From Pseudarthrobacter sp. NBSH8 (GTDB lineage: Bacteria > Actinomycetota > Actinomycetes > Actinomycetales > Micrococcaceae), in contig NZ_CP043178.1 of assembly GCF_014217545.1 (NCBI RefSeq), positions 62,001 to 126,000 on the forward strand: a DNA stretch of 64,000 nucleotides, read 5' to 3'. A model generated the notes under the pieces. The model was given only the letters and a program-made list of their open reading frames with translations, made no database searches and was not told where the DNA came from. Each line of letters begins with the position of its first letter. The stretch's first letter is position 1. The position numbers and the translations under genes are program-made. Shown here piece after piece: positions 17,883 to 27,162 of this stretch.

Positions 17883-19937
17883 TTAGGCTTCCTGCTCGTC
17901 TTTGAACTCTGTGAGGTGGATCCGGATGTTGAGCCACTCGTCGATCTCGGCGGTGGTGCGCGGGGGCACGACCGTCGTGGAGTCAAGCTGGTCGATGATG
18001 GCGGGACCTTGGAACGTCGCGCCGGCGCCGAGCTTGGTACGGTCGTAGACGGGCGTATCGACCCAGCCGTCCTCACCGAAGTACACCGGCCGGACCGAAT
18101 CGGGTTCGCCAGGCTCGGAGACCCATTCCGTGGCCGGAGCGAAGGAGGGCTTGGGCGTCTTGCCGACAGCGGAGAGCTGCAGCTGGTAGATTTCCACGGG
18201 CTGGTCATCCTGGCGGAACGCAAATTCGCGCTCGTGCTGCTGGTGGAAGCTCTGGATGGCTTCTTCCAGAGCGCCGTCGCCGGTTCCCATGTTCACGGCC
18301 AGCGATCGCCATTGTCCCTGGTAGCGCATGGAGATGATCCGCTGCAGGATCGAATTCTCCGCGGATACGCCTTCGTGGCGGAGCCGGGCGGTGGCTTCCG
18401 TTTCGAGGGCCTTGTACTTGCTCTCCAGGTCTTCAGGATCGGCGTGGGCGGCAACAGCCGTGTACATCGCGGACAGGTCGTGCCGGATGTCCACCAGGAG
18501 GCAGCCCAGCGCGGATGTGACGCCGGGGTTGGGCGGTACGACGACGGTGGGAATGTTCAGTTCCTTGGCCACCTCGACGCCGTGCAGGGCGCCGGCGCCA
18601 CCGAAGGCGAGCAGCGCGAAGTCGCGGGGGTCATAGCCGCGGCGGATGGAGATCAGGCGGACGGCGTCGGCCATGTTGGCGTTCGCGACCTGGAGGATGG
18701 CGTGGGCAGCCTCGGCTTCGCTCATGTCCAGCGGTTCAGCGATGGCACGCTTGATCACGGCCTGCGAGAGCCCGCGGTCCAGCGTCTTCGCGCCGCCGGC
18801 CAGGGTGGATCCGAGCCTGTTCAGGACCACGTTGGCGTCGCAGTTGGTGGGCTCTTCGCCGCCCATGTTGTAGCAGGCGGGTCCCGGATCGGCGCCCGCG
18901 GACTGCGGGCCGTTGCGAAGCGAACCGGCAATGTCGATGTGCGCAATCGAGCCGCCGCCGGCGCCGATGGTGAGGACCTCGATGCTGGGGAAGACGATGG
19001 GGTGGCCGTATTCAACCTGCCATTCTTTGGTGATGCGGAGCTCACCGTCGGAGACCAGGGCAATATCGGTAGACGTGCCGCCCATGTCCAGGCTCACGGC
19101 GTTTTCGAAGCCACACTGCTGGGCGATGTGTTTCGCTGCGATCGCGCCGGCTGCGATGCCGGACGCTGCGAGGCGCACGGGGTAGCGCTTGACCATGCGG
19201 GGGGTCATGGAACCGCCGCCGGAGTGAAGGAGCAGCAGGTCGCCGTCGTAACCGCCGGTTTTGAGCTCCTCGGCGAGGCGGCTGACATAGCCGGACACCA
19301 GGGGTCCCAGCACGGCGTTGGAAACGGCGGTGTTGAAGCGGTCGTGCTCGAAGATTTCGGGCAGGATCTCGGCTGAGGTGGAGACCGTGGCTTCCGGAAG
19401 TTCCTCTTCCAGGATTTTCCGCATCCGGATTTCGTGCTCGGCGTTGGCGTAGGAGTTGATGAAGCAGACGGCGATGGTGGTGACGCCGCGCTTACGGAGG
19501 ACCGCGGCCAGGCGGCGGGCTTCTTCTTCGTCCAGGGGAGCGACGATGTTGCCGGCGTAGTCAACACGTTCGGTCACCTCGAACCTGTCGCGGCGGCGGA
19601 TGTAGGGGCCGGTCACGTCGTTGTAGGCGTCCCAAAGGTCGTCTTTGGTACCGTCCCTGATCTCGATGACGTCCCTGAACCCCTTCGTCGTGACCATGGC
19701 TGCGGGGGGAAAGTTCCGGGTAATCAGGGCGTTTGTTGCTACCGTGGTGCCATGTGAGAACAGCGACACGTCAGCCAGATTGATCTCGGCGCGTTCCACC
19801 CCGTTCAATATCGCCAGCATGGGGTCAGCTGGTGTCGACGGGACCTTGGTGACACGCATGCGCTGTGTTTCTTCATCGAAAATGCAAACGTCAGTAAATG
19901 TTCCCCCGACGTCGACGGCGACTCTGAGATTGGACAT
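17883..19937 (-). CDS. hyuA: Hydantoinase A / 5-oxoprolinase family protein
   Basis: HyuA binds ATP and acts with HyuB to hydrolyse a cyclic amide. The ATG at 19937 has TGGAGGAA upstream. The 684-residue length is normal. Motifs of the actin-like ATP fold are clear: DVGGTFTDV (about 9-17), HGTTVATNALI (62-72), DMGGTSTDIALV and GAGGGSIAHID. It is the first gene of the hyuAB-permease operon and is divergent from a second PucR regulator, with inverted repeats in the 157-bp gap. N-methylhydantoinase, hydantoinase, 5-oxoprolinase and acetone carboxylase subunits share this fold. The NCS1 neighbour favours a hydantoin-type substrate. Confidence 0.9.
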   Translation of the reverse strand: MSNLRVAVDVGGTFTDVCIFDEETQRMRVTKVPSTPADPMLAILNGVERAEINLADVSLFSHGTTVATNALITRNFPPAAMVTTKGFRDVIEIRDGTKDDLWDAYNDVTGPYIRRRDRFEVTERVDYAGNIVAPLDEEEARRLAAVLRKRGVTTIAVCFINSYANAEHEIRMRKILEEELPEATVSTSAEILPEIFEHDRFNTAVSNAVLGPLVSGYVSRLAEELKTGGYDGDLLLLHSGGGSMTPRMVKRYPVRLAASGIAAGAIAAKHIAQQCGFENAVSLDMGGTSTDIALVSDGELRITKEWQVEYGHPIVFPSIEVLTIGAGGGSIAHIDIAGSLRNGPQSAGADPGPACYNMGGEEPTNCDANVVLNRLGSTLAGGAKTLDRGLSQAVIKRAIAEPLDMSEAEAAHAILQVANANMADAVRLISIRRGYDPRDFALLAFGGAGALHGVEVAKELNIPTVVVPPNPGVTSALGCLLVDIRHDLSAMYTAVAAHADPEDLESKYKALETEATARLRHEGVSAENSILQRIISMRYQGQWRSLAVNMGTGDGALEEAIQSFHQQHEREFAFRQDDQPVEIYQLQLSAVGKTPKPSFAPATEWVSEPGEPDSVRPVYFGEDGWVDTPVYDRTKLGAGATFQGPAIIDQLDSTTVVPPRTTAEIDEWLNIRIHLTEFKDEQEA

Positions 19938-19982
19938 CTATGTTCCTCCAGGATGCTGATTGGGTAGCAACAACAATCCGCT

Positions 19983-20002
19983 GTGACGTGAATCTCTGTC
20001 AC
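19983..20002. promoter_or_regulatory. Inverted repeat in hyuA-pucR divergent region
   Basis: GTGAC and GTCAC with a 10-nt spacer. It lies 46 bp upstream of hyuA and 93 bp upstream of the divergent PucR gene. It is a candidate regulator site from position and symmetry only. Confidence 0.3.
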
Positions 20003-20032
20003 TGGCGAAACTAAAATTAAGGAACAGACACC

Positions 20033-20049
20033 ATTGTGAGAATTACAAT
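20033..20049. promoter_or_regulatory. Second inverted repeat in hyuA-pucR divergent region
   Basis: ATTGT, a 7-nt spacer and ACAAT form a 5-bp inverted repeat in locally AT-rich sequence, 46 bp upstream of the PucR start. It is a candidate operator for the divergent regulator. Confidence 0.3.
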
Positions 20050-20094
20050 CAGCCTTCCGCCCGGCGCTCCGTTACGTCGAAGTTAGGAGTCAGG

Positions 20095-21693
20095 ATGCCC
20101 GATAAGTCTCCCGTCACTCTTCATGACGTGGTATCAGAAGCTCCGTTGGGCTTGGCTCCTCTGGTCCAGGGCAACCCGGACGCTGTCATAACGGGAGCCC
20201 ACACAAGCGACATCCACAATCCGGCGGGCTGGCTGGAACCGAACACTGTTCTGCTCACCACCGGGTTGAGGTTTGTGAACGCCGAACGGGATGAACTGCT
20301 GGCCGTGAGACTCGTAGAAGATCTGCGGAAGGCCCGCGTAGCGGCCCTGTTTTTCGGCGTTGGGGTTTACTTTGACCAGGTCCCCGCCATGCTGGTCGCG
20401 GCATGCAAACAAGCCAGTTTCCCTTTGTATACGGTGGCACACGACGTTCCCTTCCACCGCATCGAGAACTTCATCAACCAGTCCCAAGCCTCTCCTGACG
20501 CCTACCTGCAAAAGCGGGCACTCTGGCTCAGCAACGACCTGCTGCAAAGCATCTCTGCCGAGAACCCCGTCCACGCCCTCATTGTCAGACTCGCCACGGC
20601 ATGCCGGGGTACGGCGGTGCTTTACGAAGATTCCGGACGAATAGTTGAATCCTCCGGGGACGGGCCGACCCACTTGATCTGGAAAGAGCTGCGTAACGGC
20701 AATAACATGTCTGAGATCGTGGTGATAGGACAGTGGGGAGTTATGGCCCGGCCACTGGTGCTCCGAGGGGACGGCTTTATCGTTGCGGTGGCCAGTAGGA
20801 ATCACCGCGTGCTGAAGGATCTCGGAGACCTACTGCTGGAAACGACGCAGCGGCTCCTGGCGGCAGTGAATGGAATCGCTCAGTTTTCAGATTCGAGACA
20901 ACGGCACGAAAACACGCAATTGCTGACCTTGCTGCAAGACGGCGTGCCCGTGGCTCGCGAATTCAGGCACTGGGAGCGTATGCGTGCGTTCCGATTTACA
21001 CCCTACGAACCCCTTAGGGCCGTGGTCGCCGCGAATCTCGCCCAGCAGCCGATGGACCTTTCCTTTTCGGAACAACTTTTGCGCCGCGCCGAAGCCAGTG
21101 GCCTGGGACTATTGCTCGCGGAGAATGGGCGAACTCCCGAGAGTCCTCCGGGCTTTCATGCTGTGGTTTCGAACTCATCAGCCTTGGACGCGTGGCTGGA
21201 GTTGACCGACAGGTCTGTTTTCGTCGGCCTGTCTGAACCTTATTCCGACCTCGCCAGGACCCCCGAGGCTTTCCGGGAAGCGGAGGCAGCGGCAGGCATC
21301 GCCCGCAGGCAAATCCAGGCGGCGATAAGGACCGGCTCCGGGGTTTATAAGGGGATCGTCCGGCTGGACGACGTGGACCCAGCCACGTGGCTCCTGGCCC
21401 GTCGGCGGTCACCACAGGATAAGGACAAGCTAAATCTGTTTGTTGAAGCACTGCATGGCGACAACGAACTGGAACAGACGGTCATCTGCTACCTGGTGAA
21501 CGATCTGGACGTTGCGAAGGTCGCTGGAGTGCTGTTCGTTCACCCGAACACCGTCCGATACCGGTTGAAGAAAGTTGAAACTTTGGTAGGCGGGTCACTC
21601 TCGAGCCCACGGATAATTGCCAACCTTTACCTCGCCTTTCATGATGACGTCGTTGCTTTGAGCCAGACCTGGAACGAATCGGGCAAACCGTAA
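20095..21693 (+). CDS. PucR family transcriptional regulator
   Basis: The second PucR-type regulator of the window, 532 residues, has a strong ribosome-binding site (TTAGGAGTCAGG) before the ATG at 20095. The N-terminal PucR domain includes WLEPNTVLLTTGLRF, and the C-terminal helix-turn-helix reads DVAKVAGVLFVHPNTVRYR. It is divergent from hyuAB and the NCS1 permease, so it is expected to activate that operon in response to its substrate or product. Its middle region differs from the PucR protein at 1379-2812, so the two are not recent duplicates. Confidence 0.88.
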   Translation: MPDKSPVTLHDVVSEAPLGLAPLVQGNPDAVITGAHTSDIHNPAGWLEPNTVLLTTGLRFVNAERDELLAVRLVEDLRKARVAALFFGVGVYFDQVPAMLVAACKQASFPLYTVAHDVPFHRIENFINQSQASPDAYLQKRALWLSNDLLQSISAENPVHALIVRLATACRGTAVLYEDSGRIVESSGDGPTHLIWKELRNGNNMSEIVVIGQWGVMARPLVLRGDGFIVAVASRNHRVLKDLGDLLLETTQRLLAAVNGIAQFSDSRQRHENTQLLTLLQDGVPVAREFRHWERMRAFRFTPYEPLRAVVAANLAQQPMDLSFSEQLLRRAEASGLGLLLAENGRTPESPPGFHAVVSNSSALDAWLELTDRSVFVGLSEPYSDLARTPEAFREAEAAAGIARRQIQAAIRTGSGVYKGIVRLDDVDPATWLLARRRSPQDKDKLNLFVEALHGDNELEQTVICYLVNDLDVAKVAGVLFVHPNTVRYRLKKVETLVGGSLSSPRIIANLYLAFHDDVVALSQTWNESGKP

Positions 21694-21777
21694 AACACGC
21701 AAGTGGGACCCGGATGTCATGGCTGCGGAAGCGGGACTGAACCGAGCCTCGAGCCAGTCAGCCGAGGCGGCACTTCG

Positions 21778-23934
21778 CTAAGGCTTTGGGCGCCGGGCGG
21801 CCAGCTCCACCAGTTCGGTAAACCAAGGACGGTGCCCTCTGTGGAATGCCATCCCTTCGGGCAGCCCCTGGACGGTGGGGACGGCATTGGCGATGTCGAT
21901 GGTGATCCGGCCGCCGGCAATGGGCGCGTTGGTGATGTGGAGGTCGCCGTAGGATTCCGGGAGGACCGGATCCATCCAAAAGCCGCCACGGGAAACATGG
22001 GTGTCATAGCGCATCAGGCTCGTCACCAGCAGGATCGGGGTGGTCGCCGCCCAGGCCTGCGGCGAGCACGCCGTCGGATAGGGCACGGGTGCCGTGAACT
22101 GGTCCCGGCCGAAGCCGCAGAAGAGCTCCGGCAGCCGGCCCCCGGAGTATTCGGCCGCCTCAAGCAGTGCTGTGGAGATCCGCTGGGCCTGCTCAACGAA
22201 CCCGTAGCGCAGCATCCCGGCGGCGATGATCGCATTGTCGTGCGGCCAGACCGATCCGTTGTGGTAGCTCGCCGGGTTGTAGGCGCCCATGTCGGCCGCC
22301 AGAGTCCGGACGCCCCAGCCGCTGAACATCTCCGGGGACATCAGCCGTTCGACCACCAAAGGCGCCTTGTCCTCATCGATGAGGCCCAGCCAGAGGCAGT
22401 GGCCCATGTTGGACGCGCACGCGTCGACCGGCCGCTTGTCGCGGTCCAGGGCGATGGCGTAATACCCGCGCTCGGGGATCCAGAACTGCTCGTTAAACGT
22501 CTTCTTCAATCGCGCCGCCCGGCCGGCTAGCTCGTCTCCCAAGGCCGTGTCGCCGGCGTCGTACGCCATCGAGGCACGAGACTGATACGCGATATACACG
22601 TAGGCCTGCACCTCGCAGAGCGCGATCGGCGGCTCGGCCATCCTGCCGTCGGCGAAATTAATCCCGTCCCATGAGTCCTTCCAGCCCTGGTTGATCAGGC
22701 CCTGGCCGTTGAGGCGCTCATACTCGACAAATCCGTCTCCGTCCTTGTCCCCATAATCCCGAATCCACGCCAGCGCACGGTCCGCGTGCGGCAGCAACGC
22801 GGCGATGGTCTCCGCGGCAAAACCCCATCGGCTGACCGATCCGAGTACCATCACGAATAGCGGGGTGGCATCGACGCTGCCGTAGTAGGCGGACTTGCCG
22901 CCCAGCGCCAGCCCGCTGGAAACATCGAGCCGTACCTCATGCAGGATCTTGCCCGGCTCCTCCTCCGTCATCGGATCCACCACGGTACCCTGACGGTCCG
23001 CCAGGGTCTGCAGCGTGCCCAGGGCCAGGGACGGATCCACGGGCAGCGCCATTTCCGATGCCCACAGCGAGTCCCGGCCGAACAGGGTCATAAACCAGGG
23101 CGCCCCGGCGGCCACCACCACCCGGTCCGGATGCTCCGCGTCTTCAATCCGCAGGGCACCCAAGTCATCGTAGCTGCGCCGCAAGGTCCGTTCGATCGAC
23201 CGGTTGCCCATCTGCAGCACCGGGATCCTGGCCACCCACTCCTGCCGGCGCCGGTCCCGCGGGGACACTCCGTCCCCTTCAGCATGGACGAAGGCCGCCG
23301 CGGCGCCAGCCCCGTCCGTGCCGGGAACGACGGTGAGGACGGTGCTCCACTGCCCGTGCGGCGCGACCGACACCCGGTACGTCAGCGCTTCGGGCGTGAC
23401 CTCGGCCCGGGGGGCCTGGATCACGACGCCCTTTCGCAACTCCTGCCAGAGCGCCCGTATGCTTAGCGCGTCGCCCTCCACTTGGCGGGTTTCCTCCCAA
23501 CGGCGCTGGATTCGTGCCTCTTTGACCTCGAAAAGGTCCGCGAAATCCACCTCAATCCCCACGGAGATCACGCATTCGGCCGGCTCCACGGAGTAATTGC
23601 GGACGGTGACCTGCTCCTGGAGGCCGGCGCCCACTTCGCGCAGACGCTCCACGATCAGCGGGCTGTCCGCGTACCCGTCCAGGCGGGGGGCACGGCCGGC
23701 AAAGAGTGCCCGGTAGGGCTCCTTCGTCTCCGCGGCAAGGGGCTCCAGCGGCTGGCCGTTAATGGTCAGGCTCCAGCCGGACAGGATCCGGGTGTCGAGG
23801 ACGAAGAGACCGTGCGGATGTTCGGGAAGGATGTCCCCGTTCGGCAACGAAATACAGAAAGAAGATCCTTCCACCAACGTGACCGCCCCGGTGCCTAACG
23901 GCCCGGCCGCCGTGTCAGCATTCCATCCAGCCAT
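21778..23934 (-). CDS. Amylo-alpha-1,6-glucosidase / glycogen debranching-like protein
   Basis: The 718-residue protein has the N-terminal debranching-enzyme domain (GTGAVTLVEGSSFCIS, then LFVLDTRILSGW) and a C-terminal alpha/alpha-barrel glycosidase domain with APWFMTLFGRDSLWASEM, INQGWKDSWDGI and SYHNGSVWPHDNAIIA. The acidic residues in GRDSLW, WKDSWD and VWPHDN are likely active-site or substrate-binding residues. Proteins of this type occur widely in Actinobacteria and are annotated as amylo-alpha-1,6-glucosidases, though most are untested. It stands alone, convergent with the PucR gene and divergent from the permease at 24296. It has no signal peptide, so it is cytoplasmic. Confidence 0.85.
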   Translation of the reverse strand: MAGWNADTAAGPLGTGAVTLVEGSSFCISLPNGDILPEHPHGLFVLDTRILSGWSLTINGQPLEPLAAETKEPYRALFAGRAPRLDGYADSPLIVERLREVGAGLQEQVTVRNYSVEPAECVISVGIEVDFADLFEVKEARIQRRWEETRQVEGDALSIRALWQELRKGVVIQAPRAEVTPEALTYRVSVAPHGQWSTVLTVVPGTDGAGAAAAFVHAEGDGVSPRDRRRQEWVARIPVLQMGNRSIERTLRRSYDDLGALRIEDAEHPDRVVVAAGAPWFMTLFGRDSLWASEMALPVDPSLALGTLQTLADRQGTVVDPMTEEEPGKILHEVRLDVSSGLALGGKSAYYGSVDATPLFVMVLGSVSRWGFAAETIAALLPHADRALAWIRDYGDKDGDGFVEYERLNGQGLINQGWKDSWDGINFADGRMAEPPIALCEVQAYVYIAYQSRASMAYDAGDTALGDELAGRAARLKKTFNEQFWIPERGYYAIALDRDKRPVDACASNMGHCLWLGLIDEDKAPLVVERLMSPEMFSGWGVRTLAADMGAYNPASYHNGSVWPHDNAIIAAGMLRYGFVEQAQRISTALLEAAEYSGGRLPELFCGFGRDQFTAPVPYPTACSPQAWAATTPILLVTSLMRYDTHVSRGGFWMDPVLPESYGDLHITNAPIAGGRITIDIANAVPTVQGLPEGMAFHRGHRPWFTELVELAARRPKP

Positions 23935-24295
23935 CCCGGCCCCTCTAAGAAACTGGCACCAGCGTGCCTTGGCCCCTCAGGTCACGCCGGTCGCCGCCAA
24001 ATTATGCAACCGAGGCTACTCTTGCATACTCCCCGATGCCAGAGCCGGCCCGTGGAAAGACCTCCGTCCGGTCGGACACCATCCCTTTCGCAGGTTGGCA
24101 GTTTGAACTGACCATCCCCAGTGTGCTTTAAGTTCCACGCTGGCAGTCAGGGGAAGCGCGTTGTGCATTGTGTATAAGAGAGCCCAAGGAATCAGTGCAG
24201 TCCATCCATGGTCTTCGGGAACGGGCTAACGCACACTGTCAGGGAATTGTGCTCGGCATCACCTCTACCCTCTTAGCCTAGGAATGAAGATACGT
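23935..24295. other. 360-bp intergenic region, no gene seen
   Basis: This divergent promoter region lies between the debranching enzyme and the APC permease. No open frame or clear repeat was found. The sequence just before the permease start is TAGCCTAGGAATGAAGATACGT. Confidence 0.4.
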
Positions 24296-25726
24296 ATGCA
24301 AGATCCCGCGACCCTCGCTCCGCCCCCACAAACCGCCACCGGCGAATCCGGCGCGAGCACGAAATCGACCGCTCACGCGAGTCTCCGTCCTCGGCATCTG
24401 ACGATGATCGCGCTGGGTGGCATCATCGGTGCGAGTCTCTTCGTGGGCTCCGGCACCGTGATCCGTTCAGTGGGCCCTGCCGCGCTGATTTCGTACGCAA
24501 TTGGCGGAGCACTCGTCATCCTCGTCATGCGCATGCTGGGCGAGATGTCCACGAACCGTCCGGTCGTCGGCTCGTTCATGGAGTACGCCCGCGAGGGACT
24601 TGGTGAGTGGGCGGGATTCACGATCGGTTGGCTCTATTGGTATTTTTGGGTCGGGGTCGTCGCCTTCGAGGCGGTCATCGTGGGGCGGATATTGCATGAA
24701 TGGATTCCTATGGTGCCGGACTGGAGTTTTGCGCTTGCCGGCCTCCTCTTATTAACGATCAGTAATCTCATGTCTTTGCGCTCGTTCGGCGAGACTGAGT
24801 TCTGGCTCGCGTCGATCAAGGTCTCCGCTATCGTCGTGTTCCTCATCTTCGGCACGCTTTACGTCCTGGGTTTGCTGCCGAATTCGACGGGGTCGGTCGC
24901 CAACCTGACAGCGCACGGCTTCATGCCATACGGCTGGGCGGCCGTCCTAAACGGCGTCGCCGTCGTGGTTTTTAGCTACTTCGGCACCGAGATCGTCACG
25001 ATGGCCGCGGCAGAATCAGAGCAGCCGGCCAAGGCCGTCGCGAAGGCCACGAACACTATCGTGTGGCGCATCGTATTCTTCTACATCGGCTCGGTCGCGA
25101 TCCTACTCATGGTGGTTCCCTGGGACGAACTTCCCTCGACGACGAGCCCGTTCGCGTTCGCGTTCGGTCGCTTCGGCCTCCCGGCGGCCGACCAAGTGAT
25201 GAACGCCGTCGTGCTCACCGCTGCACTGTCGGTGCTTAATTCGGGCCTTTACTCCGGATCGCGGATGCTCTTCGCCCTGTCCAAGCACGGTTATGCGCCC
25301 CGCTGGGTCGAGGACCGCAACCGGTCCGGCGTACCCTGGAAGGCGATCCTGCTCTCGACCGTGGTCGGCTACATCGCGATCGCTGCCAACTACGTGGCAC
25401 CGAAGGTAATTTTCGACTTCATCATGAACTCCGCAGGGCTCGTGGCGATGTTCGTGTACGCGTTCGTGGCCCTGACGCAGTGGCGGCTGCGGAACTGCAT
25501 GAGCGCTGCTGAGCGGGAGTCGCTCAAGCTCAAGATGTGGTTGCACCCATGGCTCAACATCGTTGTGCTTGCCGCCGTCGCTCTCATCGTGATCCTCATG
25601 GCCCTTAACCCCGCCAACGCCCCCCAGGTCTGGCTCAGTCTGGGCGCGCTTGCGGTGCTGTTGGTCATATACCCCTTCGTACGACGGCGCTCGTCGACCC
25701 GCGCCGAAATCCACACCAGCTGTTGA
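24296..25726 (+). CDS. APC family amino acid permease (GABA permease-like)
   Basis: An amino acid importer of 476 residues with about twelve membrane segments. It begins with the family signature LRPRHLTMIALGGIIGASLF and has FSYFGTEIVTMAAAESEQP, typical of the AAT/GabP group. Two ATGs lie four codons apart (24284 and 24296); the second is better spaced from AGGA and is used. No operon partner is adjacent. The permease might supply omega-amino acids to the GabT-like pathway 20 kb away, but this is speculation. Some codons (AAT, TTA in TM regions) look slightly less biased than in neighbouring genes. Confidence 0.87.
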   Translation: MQDPATLAPPPQTATGESGASTKSTAHASLRPRHLTMIALGGIIGASLFVGSGTVIRSVGPAALISYAIGGALVILVMRMLGEMSTNRPVVGSFMEYAREGLGEWAGFTIGWLYWYFWVGVVAFEAVIVGRILHEWIPMVPDWSFALAGLLLLTISNLMSLRSFGETEFWLASIKVSAIVVFLIFGTLYVLGLLPNSTGSVANLTAHGFMPYGWAAVLNGVAVVVFSYFGTEIVTMAAAESEQPAKAVAKATNTIVWRIVFFYIGSVAILLMVVPWDELPSTTSPFAFAFGRFGLPAADQVMNAVVLTAALSVLNSGLYSGSRMLFALSKHGYAPRWVEDRNRSGVPWKAILLSTVVGYIAIAANYVAPKVIFDFIMNSAGLVAMFVYAFVALTQWRLRNCMSAAERESLKLKMWLHPWLNIVVLAAVALIVILMALNPANAPQVWLSLGALAVLLVIYPFVRRRSSTRAEIHTSC

Positions 25727-25808
25727 GTTCCTGTCCACGGTCACGTGTCGAGGTCAGACCCACGAAACCGGTATTGACGTCACTATCACCGTGACCGACC
25801 GCGCCGGC

Positions 25809-25940
25809 ATGGAGCGCCGGCTTGATGAAGCCATGGCCAGGACATGGGCGAGGCAGGAAGGGCGTCAGGGCATTCTGGTTATACGGCATGACTTAGGCTC
25901 CTTCACGGTGGCCCTCAGCGATCCTGCGCCCTTCGGGTAG
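25809..25940 (+). CDS. Small hypothetical protein, probably prematurely stopped
   Basis: The reading MERRLDEAMARTWARQEG continues to SFTVALSDPAPFG and a TAG at 25938. Translation beyond the TAG stays open for TREHQDR before a TGA, and that ending resembles, from memory, a family of small Micrococcaceae proteins. The real gene may therefore have an in-frame nonsense codon. A GTG at 25791 is an alternative start. Neither start has a good ribosome-binding site. Confidence 0.4.
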   Translation: MERRLDEAMARTWARQEGRQGILVIRHDLGSFTVALSDPAPFG

Positions 25941-26288
25941 ACCCGCGAACACCAGGACCGGTGAACCACCCGCGGCAGGGCCGGAACTAGAACGTCGGCA
26001 GATCTTCGGACATACAGGGCGTTATACTCCCGGCCATCGGGGAGTCCGGTCCCAAGACACTTCTGGAGTTCCACACGAAGTCCGCCAGAGTCAAACTTTT
26101 TCAAGTGAGGAAGGAATAAGATTTCACGCGCGGAGACCCGGGCGCCATTCAAACGGTTCTGCTCCGGGCGACCAGGAGGTACACGGGCAAAGCCCGGCTA
26201 AGGACGAACCCGGAAAGCTGTCCGCCCACCAGATGTGCACGTATCAGGACCCATCGGATTCAGAGGAGCGGCTCGGGCGGCACCAGCA
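25941..26288. other. Non-coding or degraded stretch
   Basis: No supported gene was seen on either strand in these 350 bp. It is part of a 1.4-kb zone of gene fragments between the APC permease and the DUF6919-like gene. Confidence 0.35.
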
Positions 26289-26396
26289 CTAAGCTGGGAG
26301 TAACCCTGCGGACGGGCCGACCACCGCCATGAGTTGCATGCATTGGCCTCCTGGGTCGAGCAGTCCCGCGGGAAGATCCTCGGTGACGTGGTGCAT
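26289..26396 (-). CDS. Possible 35-residue small protein with strong ribosome-binding site
   Basis: On the minus strand, AAGGAG lies six bases before the ATG at 26396. The frame runs 35 codons (MHHVTEDLPAGLLDPG and on) to a TAG at 26289. The product is not recognised. The clean Shine-Dalgarno is the only positive evidence; the surroundings are gene debris, so it may be chance or a stump. Confidence 0.3.
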   Translation of the reverse strand: MHHVTEDLPAGLLDPGGQCMQLMAVVGPSAGLLPA

Positions 26397-26544
26397 GAGA
26401 AGCTCCTTGCTCCGGGGTTCACCTGGTGTAAGCGAACGACCAGATGCCGGCTGAGTTGAAGGTGAAATATCGGGCCCTGAGCGTGCGCGTGCACCGGCCT
26501 TGGACTTTTTGGCCGGGTCCTGACCTGTGGAAATGCCGGTTTAG

Positions 26545-26760
26545 TCATGGAACGGACAGCGTCGGCCGGGGAGCGGTGCACTCCAGCTTGGCGTGGCGCA
26601 GGTACTGATAAACCGTCTCGCGGCTGATCCCATAATCACGGGCAAGAACAGCTTTCGGAACACCGCTGCCGGCGCGCTGAACCAGCTCGGCCGCCCGTTC
26701 CGGCGTGAGGGTCTTTTTCCGCCCCTTGTAGGCGCCGCGCTGCTTGGCCAGGGCGATGCC
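26545..26760 (-). pseudogene. Serine resolvase/invertase, C-terminal fragment
   Basis: In one frame the minus strand encodes 71 residues starting GIALAKQRGAYKGRKK, followed by a helix-turn-helix (VLARDYGISRETVYQYL) and a TGA at 26545. This is the DNA-binding end of a Tn3- or Hin-type serine recombinase. The catalytic domain with the active serine is absent. The upstream end abuts a GntR fragment at about 26761, which looks like a recombination junction. It marks past mobile-element activity. Confidence 0.75.
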
Positions 26761-26761
26761 T

Positions 26762-26990
26762 GATTACGCCCAGCAACCTTTGATTACCGGAGTAGGCAAG
26801 CAGGCTGAGATGAAAGTCTGTGTCCGCTTCAACGAACGCGACTACGTCCTTGGATTGTGCCGCGTCGACTATGGCCTGGGCCAACACACGGAGTTGTGGC
26901 AGGTCAGCATCGGGTATTAAGCCCGTAATCCTACCCATAGTCGGTGGCTCGATCAGAGACCGAAGCTCGGTAACCTCGTCCGGATACCCC
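26762..26990 (-). pseudogene. GntR/FCD regulator fragment
   Basis: The minus strand reads YPDEVTELRSLIEPPTMG and then ADTDFHLSLLAYSGNQRLL, the typical core of the FCD ligand-binding domain of GntR regulators. It lacks both the N-terminal DNA-binding domain and the end of the FCD domain. It joins the resolvase tail at about 26761 out of frame, and at about 26995 it meets a flavin-oxidase tail on the opposite strand. Confidence 0.68.
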
Positions 26991-27000
26991 GGAGGTGTGC

Positions 27001-27138
27001 CTGCTCCGGGTGGACTCGGAATCCGCAGAATACTGGACCAGTCCGGGCGGGACGGCCGCCACCGTCCTCCAGTGGGTCAAGTCCAAAGTGACGCACAGCC
27101 GCATGAGCGTCGGCGAAAGCGGCACGGTGGAGCTTTAG
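27001..27138 (+). pseudogene. Pyridoxamine 5'-phosphate oxidase-like stress protein, C-terminal fragment
   Basis: The plus strand reads EYWTSPGGTAATVLQW, then KSKVTHSRMSVGESGTVEL and a TAG at 27136. This is the conserved C-terminus of the general-stress-protein 26 group of FMN-binding split-barrel proteins. The N-terminal two-thirds are missing; sequence to the left belongs to the GntR fragment. Confidence 0.6.
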
Positions 27139-27162
27139 GGGACGGCCTGGGGCCGCCCGCTG

